A stretch of DNA of 11,396 bases from Nitrososphaeraceae archaeon (GTDB lineage Archaea; Thermoproteota; Nitrososphaeria; Nitrososphaerales; Nitrososphaeraceae), in NCBI GenBank assembly GCA_030038695.1, contig JASHSN010000475.1, positions 1 to 11,396 of the forward strand. Reading direction: 5' to 3'. Position 1 is the first letter of the stretch, and each line of letters starts with the position of its first letter. The notes beneath the pieces were generated by a model, which ran no database searches, had not been told where the DNA came from, and saw only the letters and a program-made list of their open reading frames with translations. Shown piece after piece: positions 6,186 to 11,396 of the stretch. Position numbers and translations under genes: made by a program.

Positions 6186-6461
6186 ATGGCATTTGAATTG
6201 TCAGAGCCAGATGCTGATGCTGTTAGAGTCATATCAGGAAGGATGAAAAAAATGTTTGACAGGAATAGATATGGCGAAAAGGAAACAGCAAATTGGGATC
6301 TTTTTTATAAGGACTTTCTGTCTCAAAACATCGATATCATTTGTGATACCATTAATCTGGTTGTTAAGAAGAACGTTCGTAAGATATTGTTAGATGAACA
6401 ATATATACAAATCGGTGATCAACTAGGCGAAATCAAATTTACACGCAAAAAAGACGTATGA
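6186..6461 (+). CDS. Small soluble helical protein, unknown function
   Basis: The 91-residue product has no signal or membrane segment. It appears mostly alpha-helical: an acidic N-terminus (ELSEPDADAVRVI), a basic patch (RMKKMFDRNRYGEKE), a Trp/Phe-containing helix (NWDLFYKDFL), and a hydrophobic helix (IDIICDTINLVVKK). It ends with two short strands (QYIQIGDQLGEIKFTRKK). The promoter carries an inverted repeat, suggesting regulated expression. Its stop TGA overlaps an ATG (ATGA) of a following micro-ORF. Family not recognised. The start at 6186 is the first ATG after the promoter. Confidence 0.7.
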   Translation: MAFELSEPDADAVRVISGRMKKMFDRNRYGEKETANWDLFYKDFLSQNIDIICDTINLVVKKNVRKILLDEQYIQIGDQLGEIKFTRKKDV

Positions 6462-6571
6462 GATGGAGATATATTGTCAACAAGGAGCAGGCGAAGATCA
6501 GACCATTTCTGAGCAACCGCAAGCGTTGGTTATGCTCGGTACCTGATATAACCATAACATCCCCTCACTAA
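6458..6571 (+). CDS. Possible translationally coupled micro-ORF (37 aa)
   Basis: Its ATG overlaps the stop of the preceding gene in the arrangement ATGA (6458-6461), a usual sign of coupling. The product is strongly basic with two or three Trp (MRWRYIVNKEQAKIRPFLSN, then RKRWLCSVPD) and no membrane segment. The last third (ITITSPH) looks less natural, so this may be a truncated remnant. Part of the frame overlaps the inverted repeat TGGTTAT/ATAACCA at 6527-6554. It is too short to judge by composition alone. Confidence 0.35.
   Translation: MRWRYIVNKEQAKIRPFLSNRKRWLCSVPDITITSPH
6527..6554. repeat. Inverted repeat TGGTTAT-N14-ATAACCA
   Basis: Perfect 7-bp arms flank a 14-base loop that itself holds the GGTACC palindrome. 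It may be a hairpin at the 3' end of the 6186 transcript; no T-tract follows directly. Confidence 0.35.
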
Positions 6572-6815
6572 CCAGAGCTATAAAACTTCCGATTTGATAT
6601 CTTTTGACTTTGGTATCCAACCATAATAGATATACTACTAGCCTTGCGTGGTGGGCTGTGATATAAAAAGCGAACCAACATGGTGACACACGATGATTAC
6701 TCAATACTAGCTAGTTCCAGAGTGGGTATCGAGGTCGATGTAAGCAACCAAAGATGATGATCCCAATAGACGTCTTCGTAGGAAATCACCTTCAACCTGA
6801 ATTATTTAGAAAACT
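6572..6815. other. Gene-free region before the exported His-rich protein
   Basis: I see no coding frame with natural composition on either strand. A C-box-like ATGATGA (6754-6760) and a CTGA (6797-6800) occur but are not enough for a C/D sRNA call. Confidence 0.35.
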
Positions 6816-6826
6816 ACATATATTTT
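6816..6826 (+). promoter_or_regulatory. TATA-like box of the 6845 gene
   Basis: ACATATATTTT is centred about 24 bases before ATG 6845, consistent with a leaderless mRNA for the exported protein. Confidence 0.45.
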
Positions 6827-6844
6827 CCTGCTCTTCCGGGTTTA

Positions 6845-7462
6845 ATGCGTGAACAAACAAGGTTCGTAATAACGACCGCTATTCTGTTAACTGCAATTGT
6901 GTCTGTAGTACTCTGTAATGCCAAAACAACGAACGCACAAGGTAATATGTCTACTGCAAGTGGTGCTAATATGACAAAAGGCAACATGACTGCGGCGGGT
7001 GCAGCAAAGAATATGACAACTGAGGGTTCCGGTTATGGAATTGATGATATAGGGTGTAACGCTATGGAACAAGCGGCTTTCCACATCCATGCACACCTAG
7101 ATATCTTCATTAACGGTGTACATTTTATAGTACCGTCTGAAATAGGAATTACTGGTGCTTGCTTTTATTGGCTGCATACTCATGATGAATCAGGAATAAT
7201 ACACATCGAAGCACCGATGCTCCGAGACTTTACATTAGGTCAATTCTTCGATATATGGAATAAGAAATTCAGCAATGGTCAAATATTTAGATATGTGGCC
7301 AATGTGAATAATCCTCTAGAAGTATACGTTAATGGGACCCAGCAAAGTAGCAAAATCAATGACAGAGATATCAAGTTGCACGCACATGATGAAATTGCAA
7401 TAGTCTACGGTACTCCGCCATCTACGATACCCAAAAGCTATACCTTTGCAGAAGGCTTATGA
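6845..7462 (+). CDS. Exported His-rich putative metal-binding protein with N-glycan stalk
   Basis: The protein (205 residues) has an N-terminal signal peptide or anchor (hydrophobic 7-24, likely cleavage near TTNA-QG at 31). A low-complexity linker (32-62) follows with four closely spaced Asn-Met-Ser/Thr sequons (N34, N42, N47, N56). The folded domain (about 66-195) carries clustered histidines: HIHAHLDIF (80-88), WLHTHDESG (109-117), HIEAP (120-124) and LHAHDEI (178-184). Cys 71 and Cys 106 could form a disulfide. This pattern recalls an uncharacterised extracellular family in bacteria and archaea with 'HxHxHL...YWLHTHD..G.IHIE'. Copper or zinc binding at the cell surface is a fair inference, not shown. 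It is a single gene with its own TATA box. Confidence 0.82.
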   Translation: MREQTRFVITTAILLTAIVSVVLCNAKTTNAQGNMSTASGANMTKGNMTAAGAAKNMTTEGSGYGIDDIGCNAMEQAAFHIHAHLDIFINGVHFIVPSEIGITGACFYWLHTHDESGIIHIEAPMLRDFTLGQFFDIWNKKFSNGQIFRYVANVNNPLEVYVNGTQQSSKINDRDIKLHAHDEIAIVYGTPPSTIPKSYTFAEGL

Positions 7463-7791
7463 TTATCTTTCTACCTGATATGAAAAGCATGGGCCTATCT
7501 TGTCGGTGGAGCGCTTCTTTATCATCATAAAGTAGTAATGTAGTAATGGCGTTAGAGGGGCTTTTGTCGTTGCGCAACATAGTGAGGCCCTCCATCTCTA
7601 TCTTTAGTTTGCAATAATAGGGAGTATGTACGCTCATACTAAAGGTTAGTTGTGTGCAAAAATCTACTTTTACGTTATTTAGCTATAGACTACGTAGTGT
7701 CGACAAAAGTAAGAAGATACGCTGCAACCAATCAATATCTTAAGAAGAAATAACCAAATGTTCTTCTAGTTGGTGTGCATATGATCAGACA
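7463..7791. other. Gene-free region with short palindromes
   Basis: No supported gene. Visible elements are the hairpin CTTTAT-CATC-ATAAAG (7517-7532), a tandem 8-base repeat TAGTAATG (7533-7548), the 10-bp palindrome GTTGCGCAAC (7569-7578), and an AT-rich TATA candidate near 7733-7740. The last would give a leader of roughly 28 bases for the gene at 7792. Confidence 0.4.
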
Positions 7792-8220
7792 TTGTCTGAA
7801 GACCAGGAAGAACGAAATGATATAAATAATAATAATGGTAATGAGGAGAGTTCTGACTTGGCTGAACCTCTAGATTTAATTAGAGAAGAGGTCGAAGTAG
7901 TACAAAGACCTAATGGAGAAACTTCGCTGTCATCAGTTTCGGCGTCGTCTCATTCAACGGAAGAGCAGCAGGAGGAAAACGAAGTTACTAATGATAAAGA
8001 AGCTCAGATAAAGGCACAATCCATTCAACTTAACAGATTAACAGATATGGTTGAATCATTACAATCTCAGGTCAAGCAATTGCAAGAAACTATAAGATTA
8101 CGTAAGCACAATAAAATTAGTTCAGTAAGAAAAAAAAGTACTACTTATAAAGGTAGCAAAACTAAAAAGAAGGCAAAAAGAAGAGGTAGCGCAATAAGCA
8201 GGAAAAAAATGAAATTATAA
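7792..8220 (+). CDS. Charge-polarised coiled-coil protein, unknown function
   Basis: From the only candidate start (TTG 7792; a stop lies at 7741 in frame and no other start codon intervenes) the product has 142 residues in three zones. Residues 1-68 are acidic, Asn/Glu/Ser-rich and probably disordered. Residues 69-103 form a clear coiled coil (IQLNRLTDMVESLQSQVKQL). Residues 104-142 are a Lys/Arg/Ser tail (KKSTTYKGSKTKKKAKRRGS) with almost no acidic residues. The tail resembles nucleic-acid-binding histone-like tails, suggesting DNA or RNA contact or a structural role. This is composition-based inference; such low-complexity proteins have few homologs. The ATG at 7781 is out of frame. Confidence 0.65.
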   Translation: MSEDQEERNDINNNNGNEESSDLAEPLDLIREEVEVVQRPNGETSLSSVSASSHSTEEQQEENEVTNDKEAQIKAQSIQLNRLTDMVESLQSQVKQLQETIRLRKHNKISSVRKKSTTYKGSKTKKKAKRRGSAISRKKMKL

Positions 8221-8304
8221 ATAGCTCCAGCCGATGCTGAAACACGTGCACCATTTTTTGGGATGATTCTGGAAAATCTAAGAATTGTTATTGGTTTAAC
8301 CGTT

Positions 8305-8312
8305 GAATATAG
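8305..8312 (+). promoter_or_regulatory. TATA-like box of the zinc-finger micro-protein
   Basis: GAATATAG is centred about 26 bases before ATG 8334, the leaderless archaeal spacing. Confidence 0.4.
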
Positions 8313-8333
8313 GTTTTCTAAGAGGTAATAGTA

Positions 8334-8513
8334 ATGTTCCCCTTTAAAAGGAATAGAAACAAAAGCGAATCCGATAACACACTAATCAAATGTAAGGAAT
8401 GTGCAATGAAATTTGACAGTAAAGATAGGTTATTCATTCATAACAAAAAGGCATTCAGGGAGAGGCGAGAGAAAGATGAATGCTTGAGACACAGAAACCT
8501 ACCGGATTGTTAA
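8334..8513 (+). CDS. C2H2-like zinc-finger micro-protein (59 aa)
   Basis: The product begins with a basic segment (MFPFKRNRNKSES) and carries one zinc-finger-like unit at residues 18-40: Cys20-x2-Cys23-x3-Phe27-x5-Leu33-x2-His36, which matches the classic C2H2 spacing up to the first His. The expected second His (residue 40) is Ala, so the fourth ligand would have to come from Cys50, His53 or Cys59 further on. After the finger comes a basic helix (FRERREKDECLRHR). Short single-finger proteins of this kind are frequent in soil Nitrososphaerota and are presumed DNA- or RNA-binding. A TATA-like box at about -26 supports the start. It converges with the minus-strand gene ending at 8541, with 27 bases between. 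Confidence 0.7.
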   Translation: MFPFKRNRNKSESDNTLIKCKECAMKFDSKDRLFIHNKKAFRERREKDECLRHRNLPDC

Positions 8514-8540
8514 TATCCAACACGAGATTTAGACCATTAC

Positions 8541-8699
8541 TCATAGCTTTAAACGCTGCTTACCTTCGAGCTTGACGTTCACGTTCTTATCTTGTTTGCA
8601 ATAAGCATAGAGATATGGGTCATGCGGGTTCTGACAATCAGGATTACCACACTTCACGTACTCTTTCCATATAGTTGCATTCTGAGGAATCTCGGTCAC
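8541..8699 (-). CDS. Cys-rich mini-protein (52 aa), putative zinc-binding
   Basis: A GTG at 8699 directly after an in-frame TGA (two codons earlier) starts a 52-residue frame. The sequence WKEYVKCGNPDCQNPHDPYL, then YAYCKQDKNV, has Cys17, Cys22, His26 and Cys34 in a plausible single zinc-site arrangement. Aromatic residues (PYLYAY) follow the His, and it ends in a basic strand (KLEGKQRLKL). This resembles small proteins with a 'VKCG..xC....HGPYxYAY' pattern (DUF6788-like), from memory. The start is 52 bases downstream of the alcohol dehydrogenase stop on the same strand, and no strong promoter lies between, so they may form one transcript. Function unknown. Confidence 0.6.
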   Translation of the reverse strand: MTEIPQNATIWKEYVKCGNPDCQNPHDPYLYAYCKQDKNVNVKLEGKQRLKL

Positions 8700-8751
8700 T
8701 TTTCAAAAACATCTCTGGGGGTTTTCGAATGACCATAAGCCAATACTACTA

Positions 8752-9816
8752 CTAATCCTTGCACTTGAGCGAGTTTGCGACGTCTATAACAAACCTATAT
8801 CTAACGTCACTCTTAAGGACTCGCTCGTAAGCCTCGTTCACCCTCTGCACGGGAATAACTTCTATATCACTAGTTATGTGGTGTTTGCTACAAAAGTCAA
8901 GCATCTCCTGGGTTTCACGGATTCCGCCAATCGCCGATCCTACAAGACTGCGCCTGCTACTTACTAGTGAGAAGGCACCAATTGACAGTTCCTTCTCTGG
9001 AAGCGCAACAACCACCATTACCCCATCTACAGCAAGCAACTTCAGGTACCTGTTTACATCAATCTCGACTGGAATGGTGTTGATAAGCAGGTCGAAATGC
9101 CCTTTGAGCTTCTTGAAAGTGTCGGGATCGGATGTAGCATAAAAGTTATCTGCCCCCATTTTCTTGGCTTCTTCTTCCTTTTTAAGCGTATGGCTTAGAA
9201 CTGTCACTTCGGCACCTAGGGCATGCGCTATTTTTACCCCAAGATTGCCCAACCCTCCAAGACCAATTATGGCAACTTTCTTTCCAGGACCGGCTTTCCA
9301 ATGCATAAGTGGAGAATAAAGCGTGATACCTGCGCAAAGAAGGGGTGCTGACCGATCCAAAGGAAGGTTGTCAGGGATTCGAAGAACATAGTTTTCATCG
9401 ACCACTATTTTGTTGGAGTAGCCACCTTGAGTGGGAGTAGTCTTTCCGTTTTGTGTCTCGAACCCGTTGTATGTCCATATCGCTCCTTTGATACAATATT
9501 GTTCTAGACCTTTCTGGCAAGGGCCGCACTTTCTGCAAGAGTCAACGAAGTTGCCGACGGCCACTCTGTCACCTACTTTGTAGCGGGTCACTTGTGTCCC
9601 AATTTTCGAGACGGTCCCTGCTATTTCGTGTCCAGGAACCATTGGGAAAGTTGATCCGCCCCACTCGTCGCTCACTTGGTGGATGTCAGAATGGCAAATC
9701 CCAGAGTACTTTATGTCGATGACGACATCATGCTCGCGAGGATCTCGTCGTTCAAAAGAGTAAGGAATAAGAGGTGTCTTGGCCTGCTGGGCCGCATATC
9801 CACAAACCCGGAACAT
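8752..9816 (-). CDS. Zinc-dependent alcohol dehydrogenase, YahK / cinnamyl-alcohol-dehydrogenase type
   Basis: This medium-chain dehydrogenase reversibly reduces aldehydes to alcohols, most likely with NADPH, in the cytoplasm. Counting from Met at 9816 (354 residues, close to the roughly 350 of E. coli YahK), the catalytic zinc ligands are Cys41 (GICHSD), His63-Glu64 (PGHE) and Cys161 (LLCAG). The structural zinc is held by Cys94, 97, 100 and 108 ([17 protein letters not shown]), and the Rossmann motif GLGGLG is at 185-190. The stretch [10 protein letters not shown] after the second strand has the Ser/Lys pattern of NADPH-preferring members. The frame extends upstream to TTG 9876/ATG 9873, and a TATA-like box fits ATG 9873, so a 19-residue N-terminal extension is possible; family alignment favours 9816. 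GC is visibly higher than in neighbours, hinting at transfer. Confidence 0.95.
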   Translation of the reverse strand: MFRVCGYAAQQAKTPLIPYSFERRDPREHDVVIDIKYSGICHSDIHQVSDEWGGSTFPMVPGHEIAGTVSKIGTQVTRYKVGDRVAVGNFVDSCRKCGPCQKGLEQYCIKGAIWTYNGFETQNGKTTPTQGGYSNKIVVDENYVLRIPDNLPLDRSAPLLCAGITLYSPLMHWKAGPGKKVAIIGLGGLGNLGVKIAHALGAEVTVLSHTLKKEEEAKKMGADNFYATSDPDTFKKLKGHFDLLINTIPVEIDVNRYLKLLAVDGVMVVVALPEKELSIGAFSLVSSRRSLVGSAIGGIRETQEMLDFCSKHHITSDIEVIPVQRVNEAYERVLKSDVRYRFVIDVANSLKCKD

Positions 9817-9896
9817 AGTTTTTCTTCTGTAAAAATGTACTGGTTCCCATTTAAGAATGTAGTCACATTTCATCAATGGTCTGGATAAGGAATCAA

Positions 9897-9904
9897 CCTT
9901 ATAG
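9897..9904 (-). promoter_or_regulatory. TATA-like box of the alcohol dehydrogenase gene
   Basis: On the minus strand CTATAAGG is centred about 27 bases before ATG 9873. If used, transcription starts at or next to 9873. The protein then either has an extra N-terminus or the mRNA has a leader of about 57 bases before 9816. A weaker TTAAATGG (9848-9855) is nearer. Confidence 0.4.
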
Positions 9905-10057
9905 AAATAAAATCAAATCAAAGGCAAAACCAAGAAGATTTTTACACAGACAAACGCAAGAGTATAAGCAGTGATGAAGACAAAATCTGGAATCTAGTGA
10001 AATGAGTAAGACAAGCGAAATTGATAACGAGAAAATGTGCATGGCATGGCATTCACG
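9905..10057. other. Gene-poor region with a possible 36-codon frame
   Basis: A short + frame from ATG 10002 (MSKTSEIDNEKMCMAWHSRW) runs to TAA 10110-10112. It lacks a clear promoter and overlaps the next small frame out of register. It is probably not a stable gene. Its codons 6-10 cover the first copy of the repeat described below. Confidence 0.25.
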
Positions 10058-10080
10058 ATGGGCAACGAAATTGATAACGA
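10016..10080 (+). repeat. 15-base direct repeat, 50-base period
   Basis: CGAAATTGATAACGA occurs exactly at 10016-10030 and 10066-10080. Each copy lies a few codons after its own ATG (10002 and 10058), and both encode Glu-Ile-Asp-Asn in their own frames. This suggests a duplicated 5' coding end. The spacer holds a smaller tandem, CATGG-CATGG. Confidence 0.6.
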
Positions 10081-10183
10081 CACAAAACGGCTTGATTATA
10101 ATACAGTTTTAAAGATGGTCGACTGCAATGGAGCAGGTCGCAATCTTTTACTTATCATAACTATCGGTTATTATCGAGCTTAG
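10058..10183 (+). CDS. Possible micro-ORF (41 aa)
   Basis: ATG 10058 opens a 41-residue frame (MGNEIDNDTKRLDYNTVLKM, then VDCNGAGRNLLLIITIGYYRA) ending at TAG 10181-10183. It has an acidic, polar start and a hydrophobic last third (LLLIITIGYY) that could be a short membrane segment. No TATA box or ribosome site is convincing. Its N-terminus shares the EIDN repeat with an out-of-frame upstream copy, so this may be a remnant of a larger or duplicated gene. A hairpin with T-rich tail lies about 30 bases downstream. Confidence 0.3.
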   Translation: MGNEIDNDTKRLDYNTVLKMVDCNGAGRNLLLIITIGYYRA

Positions 10184-10211
10184 GCTATCTTTCTATTGGG
10201 ATGCTACATCA

Positions 10212-10275
10212 ACTCCTGAATGGAGTGGTCTTGAACGGATATCCTCCATAAAACCACTCTATCTTTATTTTATAA
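10212..10275 (+). promoter_or_regulatory. Mutually exclusive hairpins followed by a T-rich tract
   Basis: ACTCC (10212-10216) pairs with GGAGT (10222-10226) around a 5-base loop. The same GGAGT is also part of TGGAGTGGT (10221-10229), which pairs over 9 bases (one G-U) with ACCACTCTA (10253-10261) just before TCTTTATTTTATAA. The inner loop carries the palindrome GGATATCC. This is the layout of an attenuator or terminator switch, though a plain terminator is the simpler reading. Confidence 0.4.
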
Positions 10276-10311
10276 ATTGTTGGGCACTTGATCAACCTTT
10301 CATCTTTGAGA

Positions 10312-10339
10312 GTTAACAAGGTTAACGCACAATGTTAAT
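10312..10339. promoter_or_regulatory. Triple GTTAAC-type repeat upstream of the 10390 promoter
   Basis: GTTAAC at 10312-10317 and 10321-10326, then GTTAAT at 10334-10339, lie just upstream of the TATA-like TTAATATC (10347-10354). The position and repetition suggest a regulator-binding site. Confidence 0.35.
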
Positions 10340-10378
10340 CAAGTTCTTAATATCCCGTAATTACATAATACGCTAAAA

Positions 10379-10384
10379 AGGTGA
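10379..10384 (+). promoter_or_regulatory. Ribosome binding site AGGTGA for the 10390 ORF
   Basis: AGGTGA lies five bases before ATG 10390. TTAATATC (10347-10354) predicts transcription start near 10378, giving a short leader that begins right at this site. Confidence 0.4.
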
Positions 10385-10389
10385 GATGA

Positions 10390-10509
10390 ATGCAAATAAA
10401 TTTGGCAAATACGCAGTTATTTGTTAAGGAGGGGAAGGATCGCTATCCCGTTATTCTTAGTTGCCACTATAGGAAATTTATTATTTTTCAAGGAGCTAAT
10501 CTGATATGA
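10390..10509 (+). CDS. Small protein (39 aa), overlapping the next gene by ATGA
   Basis: The frame from ATG 10390 encodes MQINLANTQLFVKEGKDRYP, then VILSCHYRKFIIFQGANLI, and ends at TGA 10507-10509, overlapping the ATG of the membrane-protein gene by four bases (ATGA). A ribosome-site match precedes it and a TATA-like box sits at a fitting distance. A second ribosome site for the downstream gene (AAGGAG, 10490-10495) lies inside this ORF. The small protein may be a real product or mainly a leader that couples translation. Mixed strand-forming composition with no clear membrane helix; family not recognised. Confidence 0.45.
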   Translation: MQINLANTQLFVKEGKDRYPVILSCHYRKFIIFQGANLI

Positions 10510-10991
10510 CAAATATCGAACCAGCGATCCTTTATAGCAAATACAAGGATCTTATCCTCCTTAACAAGAATATAATTGTGGCTGGAATTTGCGCATTCGC
10601 TTCAGCTGCATTTTTTACCCAGTTTTATTACATACAGTACAACGAAAGTCATATAGCAACGTCTATAGTTGCACTAATAAGCGAATATATTGTTTATATC
10701 CCGATATTTGGCCTACTTTTTTACCGCGATAATAAGTATAGATATGTCAATCCATTGACCGGAAAAAAAGATTTCAAGATGATAAAAACGGACATAAAGA
10801 AACTACTTACTGCCTTCTCTGTTTCTGAAGTCGCTTATTCATTGTCAAAAATATCTGTCACTTATCAATTTCTACAAATTGGCTTAATGCCATATCAGGC
10901 ATCCATGTTTGGCTCATTGGCAGCATCAGCAGCATCAATCCTATTGATTAACTTCATGATAACACGAGTGGTAAAGCTCTTCAGAACATAA
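10506..10991 (+). CDS. Multi-pass membrane protein, unknown function
   Basis: The product (161 residues) has clear membrane segments at about 23-43 (NIIVAGICAFASAAFFTQF), 53-73 (SIVALISEYIVYIPIFGLLF) and 134-152 (FGSLAASAASILLINFMI). A weaker one lies around 100-124. Between helix 2 and the weak segment is a basic cytoplasmic-type loop (YRDNKYRYVNPLTGKKDFKM), and the C-terminus is basic (RVVKLFRT). The four-helix plan with a basic loop loosely recalls GtrA-like small membrane proteins, but I cannot confirm a family. The start has a ribosome site (AAGGAG, 10-base spacing) and overlaps the upstream ORF by ATGA, so the two are probably co-translated. Confidence 0.75.
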   Translation: MTNIEPAILYSKYKDLILLNKNIIVAGICAFASAAFFTQFYYIQYNESHIATSIVALISEYIVYIPIFGLLFYRDNKYRYVNPLTGKKDFKMIKTDIKKLLTAFSVSEVAYSLSKISVTYQFLQIGLMPYQASMFGSLAASAASILLINFMITRVVKLFRT

Positions 10992-11125
10992 CTGCACATT
11001 TTTAGATCATGCCGGTCATGAGAATAGTTGCCCACAGTACAACTTTTTGCAGTTGGAAATACTCGTGATAGTAAATTTAGGTAATTCCATGTAAGGTCTT
11101 CTCAAAACAGAGAATCAAAGATTTG

Positions 11126-11148
11126 TATAAATATTAGGTGCACCTAAT
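11126..11148 (+). promoter_or_regulatory. TATA box with adjoining perfect 16-bp palindrome (operator candidate)
   Basis: TATAAATA (11126-11133) is centred about 28 bases before ATG 11158. Directly after it lies ATTAGGTGCACCTAAT (11133-11148), a perfect palindrome covering roughly -25 to -10. A dimeric regulator bound here would sit between the TATA box and the start site, as in archaeal repressors. Confidence 0.6.
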
Positions 11149-11157
11149 TGCTAGCCC

Positions 11158-11396
11158 ATGAAAAACGATATTTGGCATGATAAAATACTGACTGATAAAG
11201 TAAAAACAGTTACGATAGTGCTGCTCTTTTTGATATCAGTCAGTACCATGACATCAGTGCTTCACGCTCAAAGCAATCCATTTCAAAGTCAGAAAGGCAG
11301 TAGTAGCGATCCTTCAGCCTCTACAATTTCGGCAGCAAGCAATAAATCATTCTATTTATTCACCGACGAGATAGAAGGAATTAACGAAACAAAATT
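11158..11396 (+). CDS. Exported protein, probably cupredoxin-like (partial)
   Basis: ATG 11158 begins a frame open to the window edge (79 complete codons). Residues 17-34 form the hydrophobic core of a signal peptide, with likely cleavage after Ala37 (VLHA-QS). A Ser/Gln-rich linker (38-62) follows, then SFYLFTDEIEGINETK (64-79). This last stretch matches my memory of the start of the plastocyanin-like domain in exported Nitrososphaerota proteins, which usually continues with a 'PGD' loop and a copper site; none of the copper ligands are in the window. Sequons are at N62 and N76. If correct, it is a surface blue-copper protein for electron transfer or copper handling. The TATA box and lack of a leader support the start. 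Confidence 0.7.
   Translation, partial: MKNDIWHDKILTDKVKTVTIVLLFLISVSTMTSVLHAQSNPFQSQKGSSSDPSASTISAASNKSFYLFTDEIEGINETK

Noticed and set aside
6498..6704. Minus-strand 68-codon frame
   Set aside because: No promoter, mixed composition, overlaps a plus-strand micro-ORF and inverted repeat.
6754..6800. C-box ATGATGA and D-box CTGA spaced as in a C/D sRNA
   Set aside because: The internal C'/D' boxes are poor and no terminal stem is visible; short motifs like these occur by chance.
7422..7637. Minus-strand 71-codon frame downstream of the His-rich protein
   Set aside because: Overlaps the end of the real gene and several palindromes; no promoter or natural composition.
1..11396. CRISPR arrays, insertion sequences, tRNA and rRNA genes
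   Set aside because: I looked for regularly spaced repeats, transposase motifs with terminal repeats and tRNA T-arms and found none; the repeats seen are single pairs or triplets.

Overview
The window looks like accessory, gene-sparse chromosome from an ammonia-oxidising-type archaeon of the Nitrososphaerota (Thaumarchaeota), most likely the soil Nitrososphaera/Nitrosocosmicus side. The base composition is AT-rich. Many genes have a TATA-like box about 24-29 bases before the start codon and no leader, as expected for leaderless archaeal transcripts. Protein types also fit: a ribbon-helix-helix protein with a C-terminal domain I associate with this phylum, a SpoVT-AbrB protein, a C2H2-like zinc finger, a Ppx/GppA phosphatase and exported proteins with N-glycosylation sequons. 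No rRNA, tRNA or marker gene is present, so the assignment is inference.

Layout. 1-235 is the tail of a membrane transporter. 301-460 is a GC-rich segment with a long closing stem and its own TATA box, a candidate structured ncRNA. 513-857 encodes a membrane-anchored coiled-coil protein, convergent with a ribbon-helix-helix regulator (968-1561, minus). 1873-3414 holds small proteins, several of which look frame-disrupted: 2222-2414, 2654-2896 (minus), and a conserved-looking protein at 3075-3414 that needs a +1 shift. A 58-residue SpoVT-AbrB protein follows at 3488. The best-defined gene is a Ppx/GppA-type exopolyphosphatase (3916-5469), followed by about 700 bases with only a decayed small gene (5785-5985).

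6186-7462 holds a small soluble protein, a possibly coupled micro-ORF, and an exported His-rich protein on a sequon-rich stalk. 7792-8220 encodes a highly charged coiled-coil protein. Then come a zinc-finger micro-protein (8334-8513), a Cys-rich mini-protein (8541-8699, minus) and a YahK/CAD-type zinc alcohol dehydrogenase (8752-9816, minus) of visibly higher GC. 9877-10389 is mostly non-coding, with a duplicated 15-mer, mutually exclusive hairpins and GTTAAC repeats. A small ORF overlaps a multi-pass membrane protein by ATGA (10390-10991). The window ends inside a probable exported cupredoxin-like protein (11158 onward), whose promoter carries a perfect 16-bp palindrome.

No single multi-gene system links the window. 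The genes are mostly single transcription units concerned with phosphate/polyphosphate metabolism, cell-surface metal-binding proteins and small regulators. The most interesting items are the candidate ncRNA, the prfB-like +1 frameshift site, the palindrome at the terminal promoter, and the cluster of apparently frame-disrupted small genes. That cluster could be real decay or sequencing indels.
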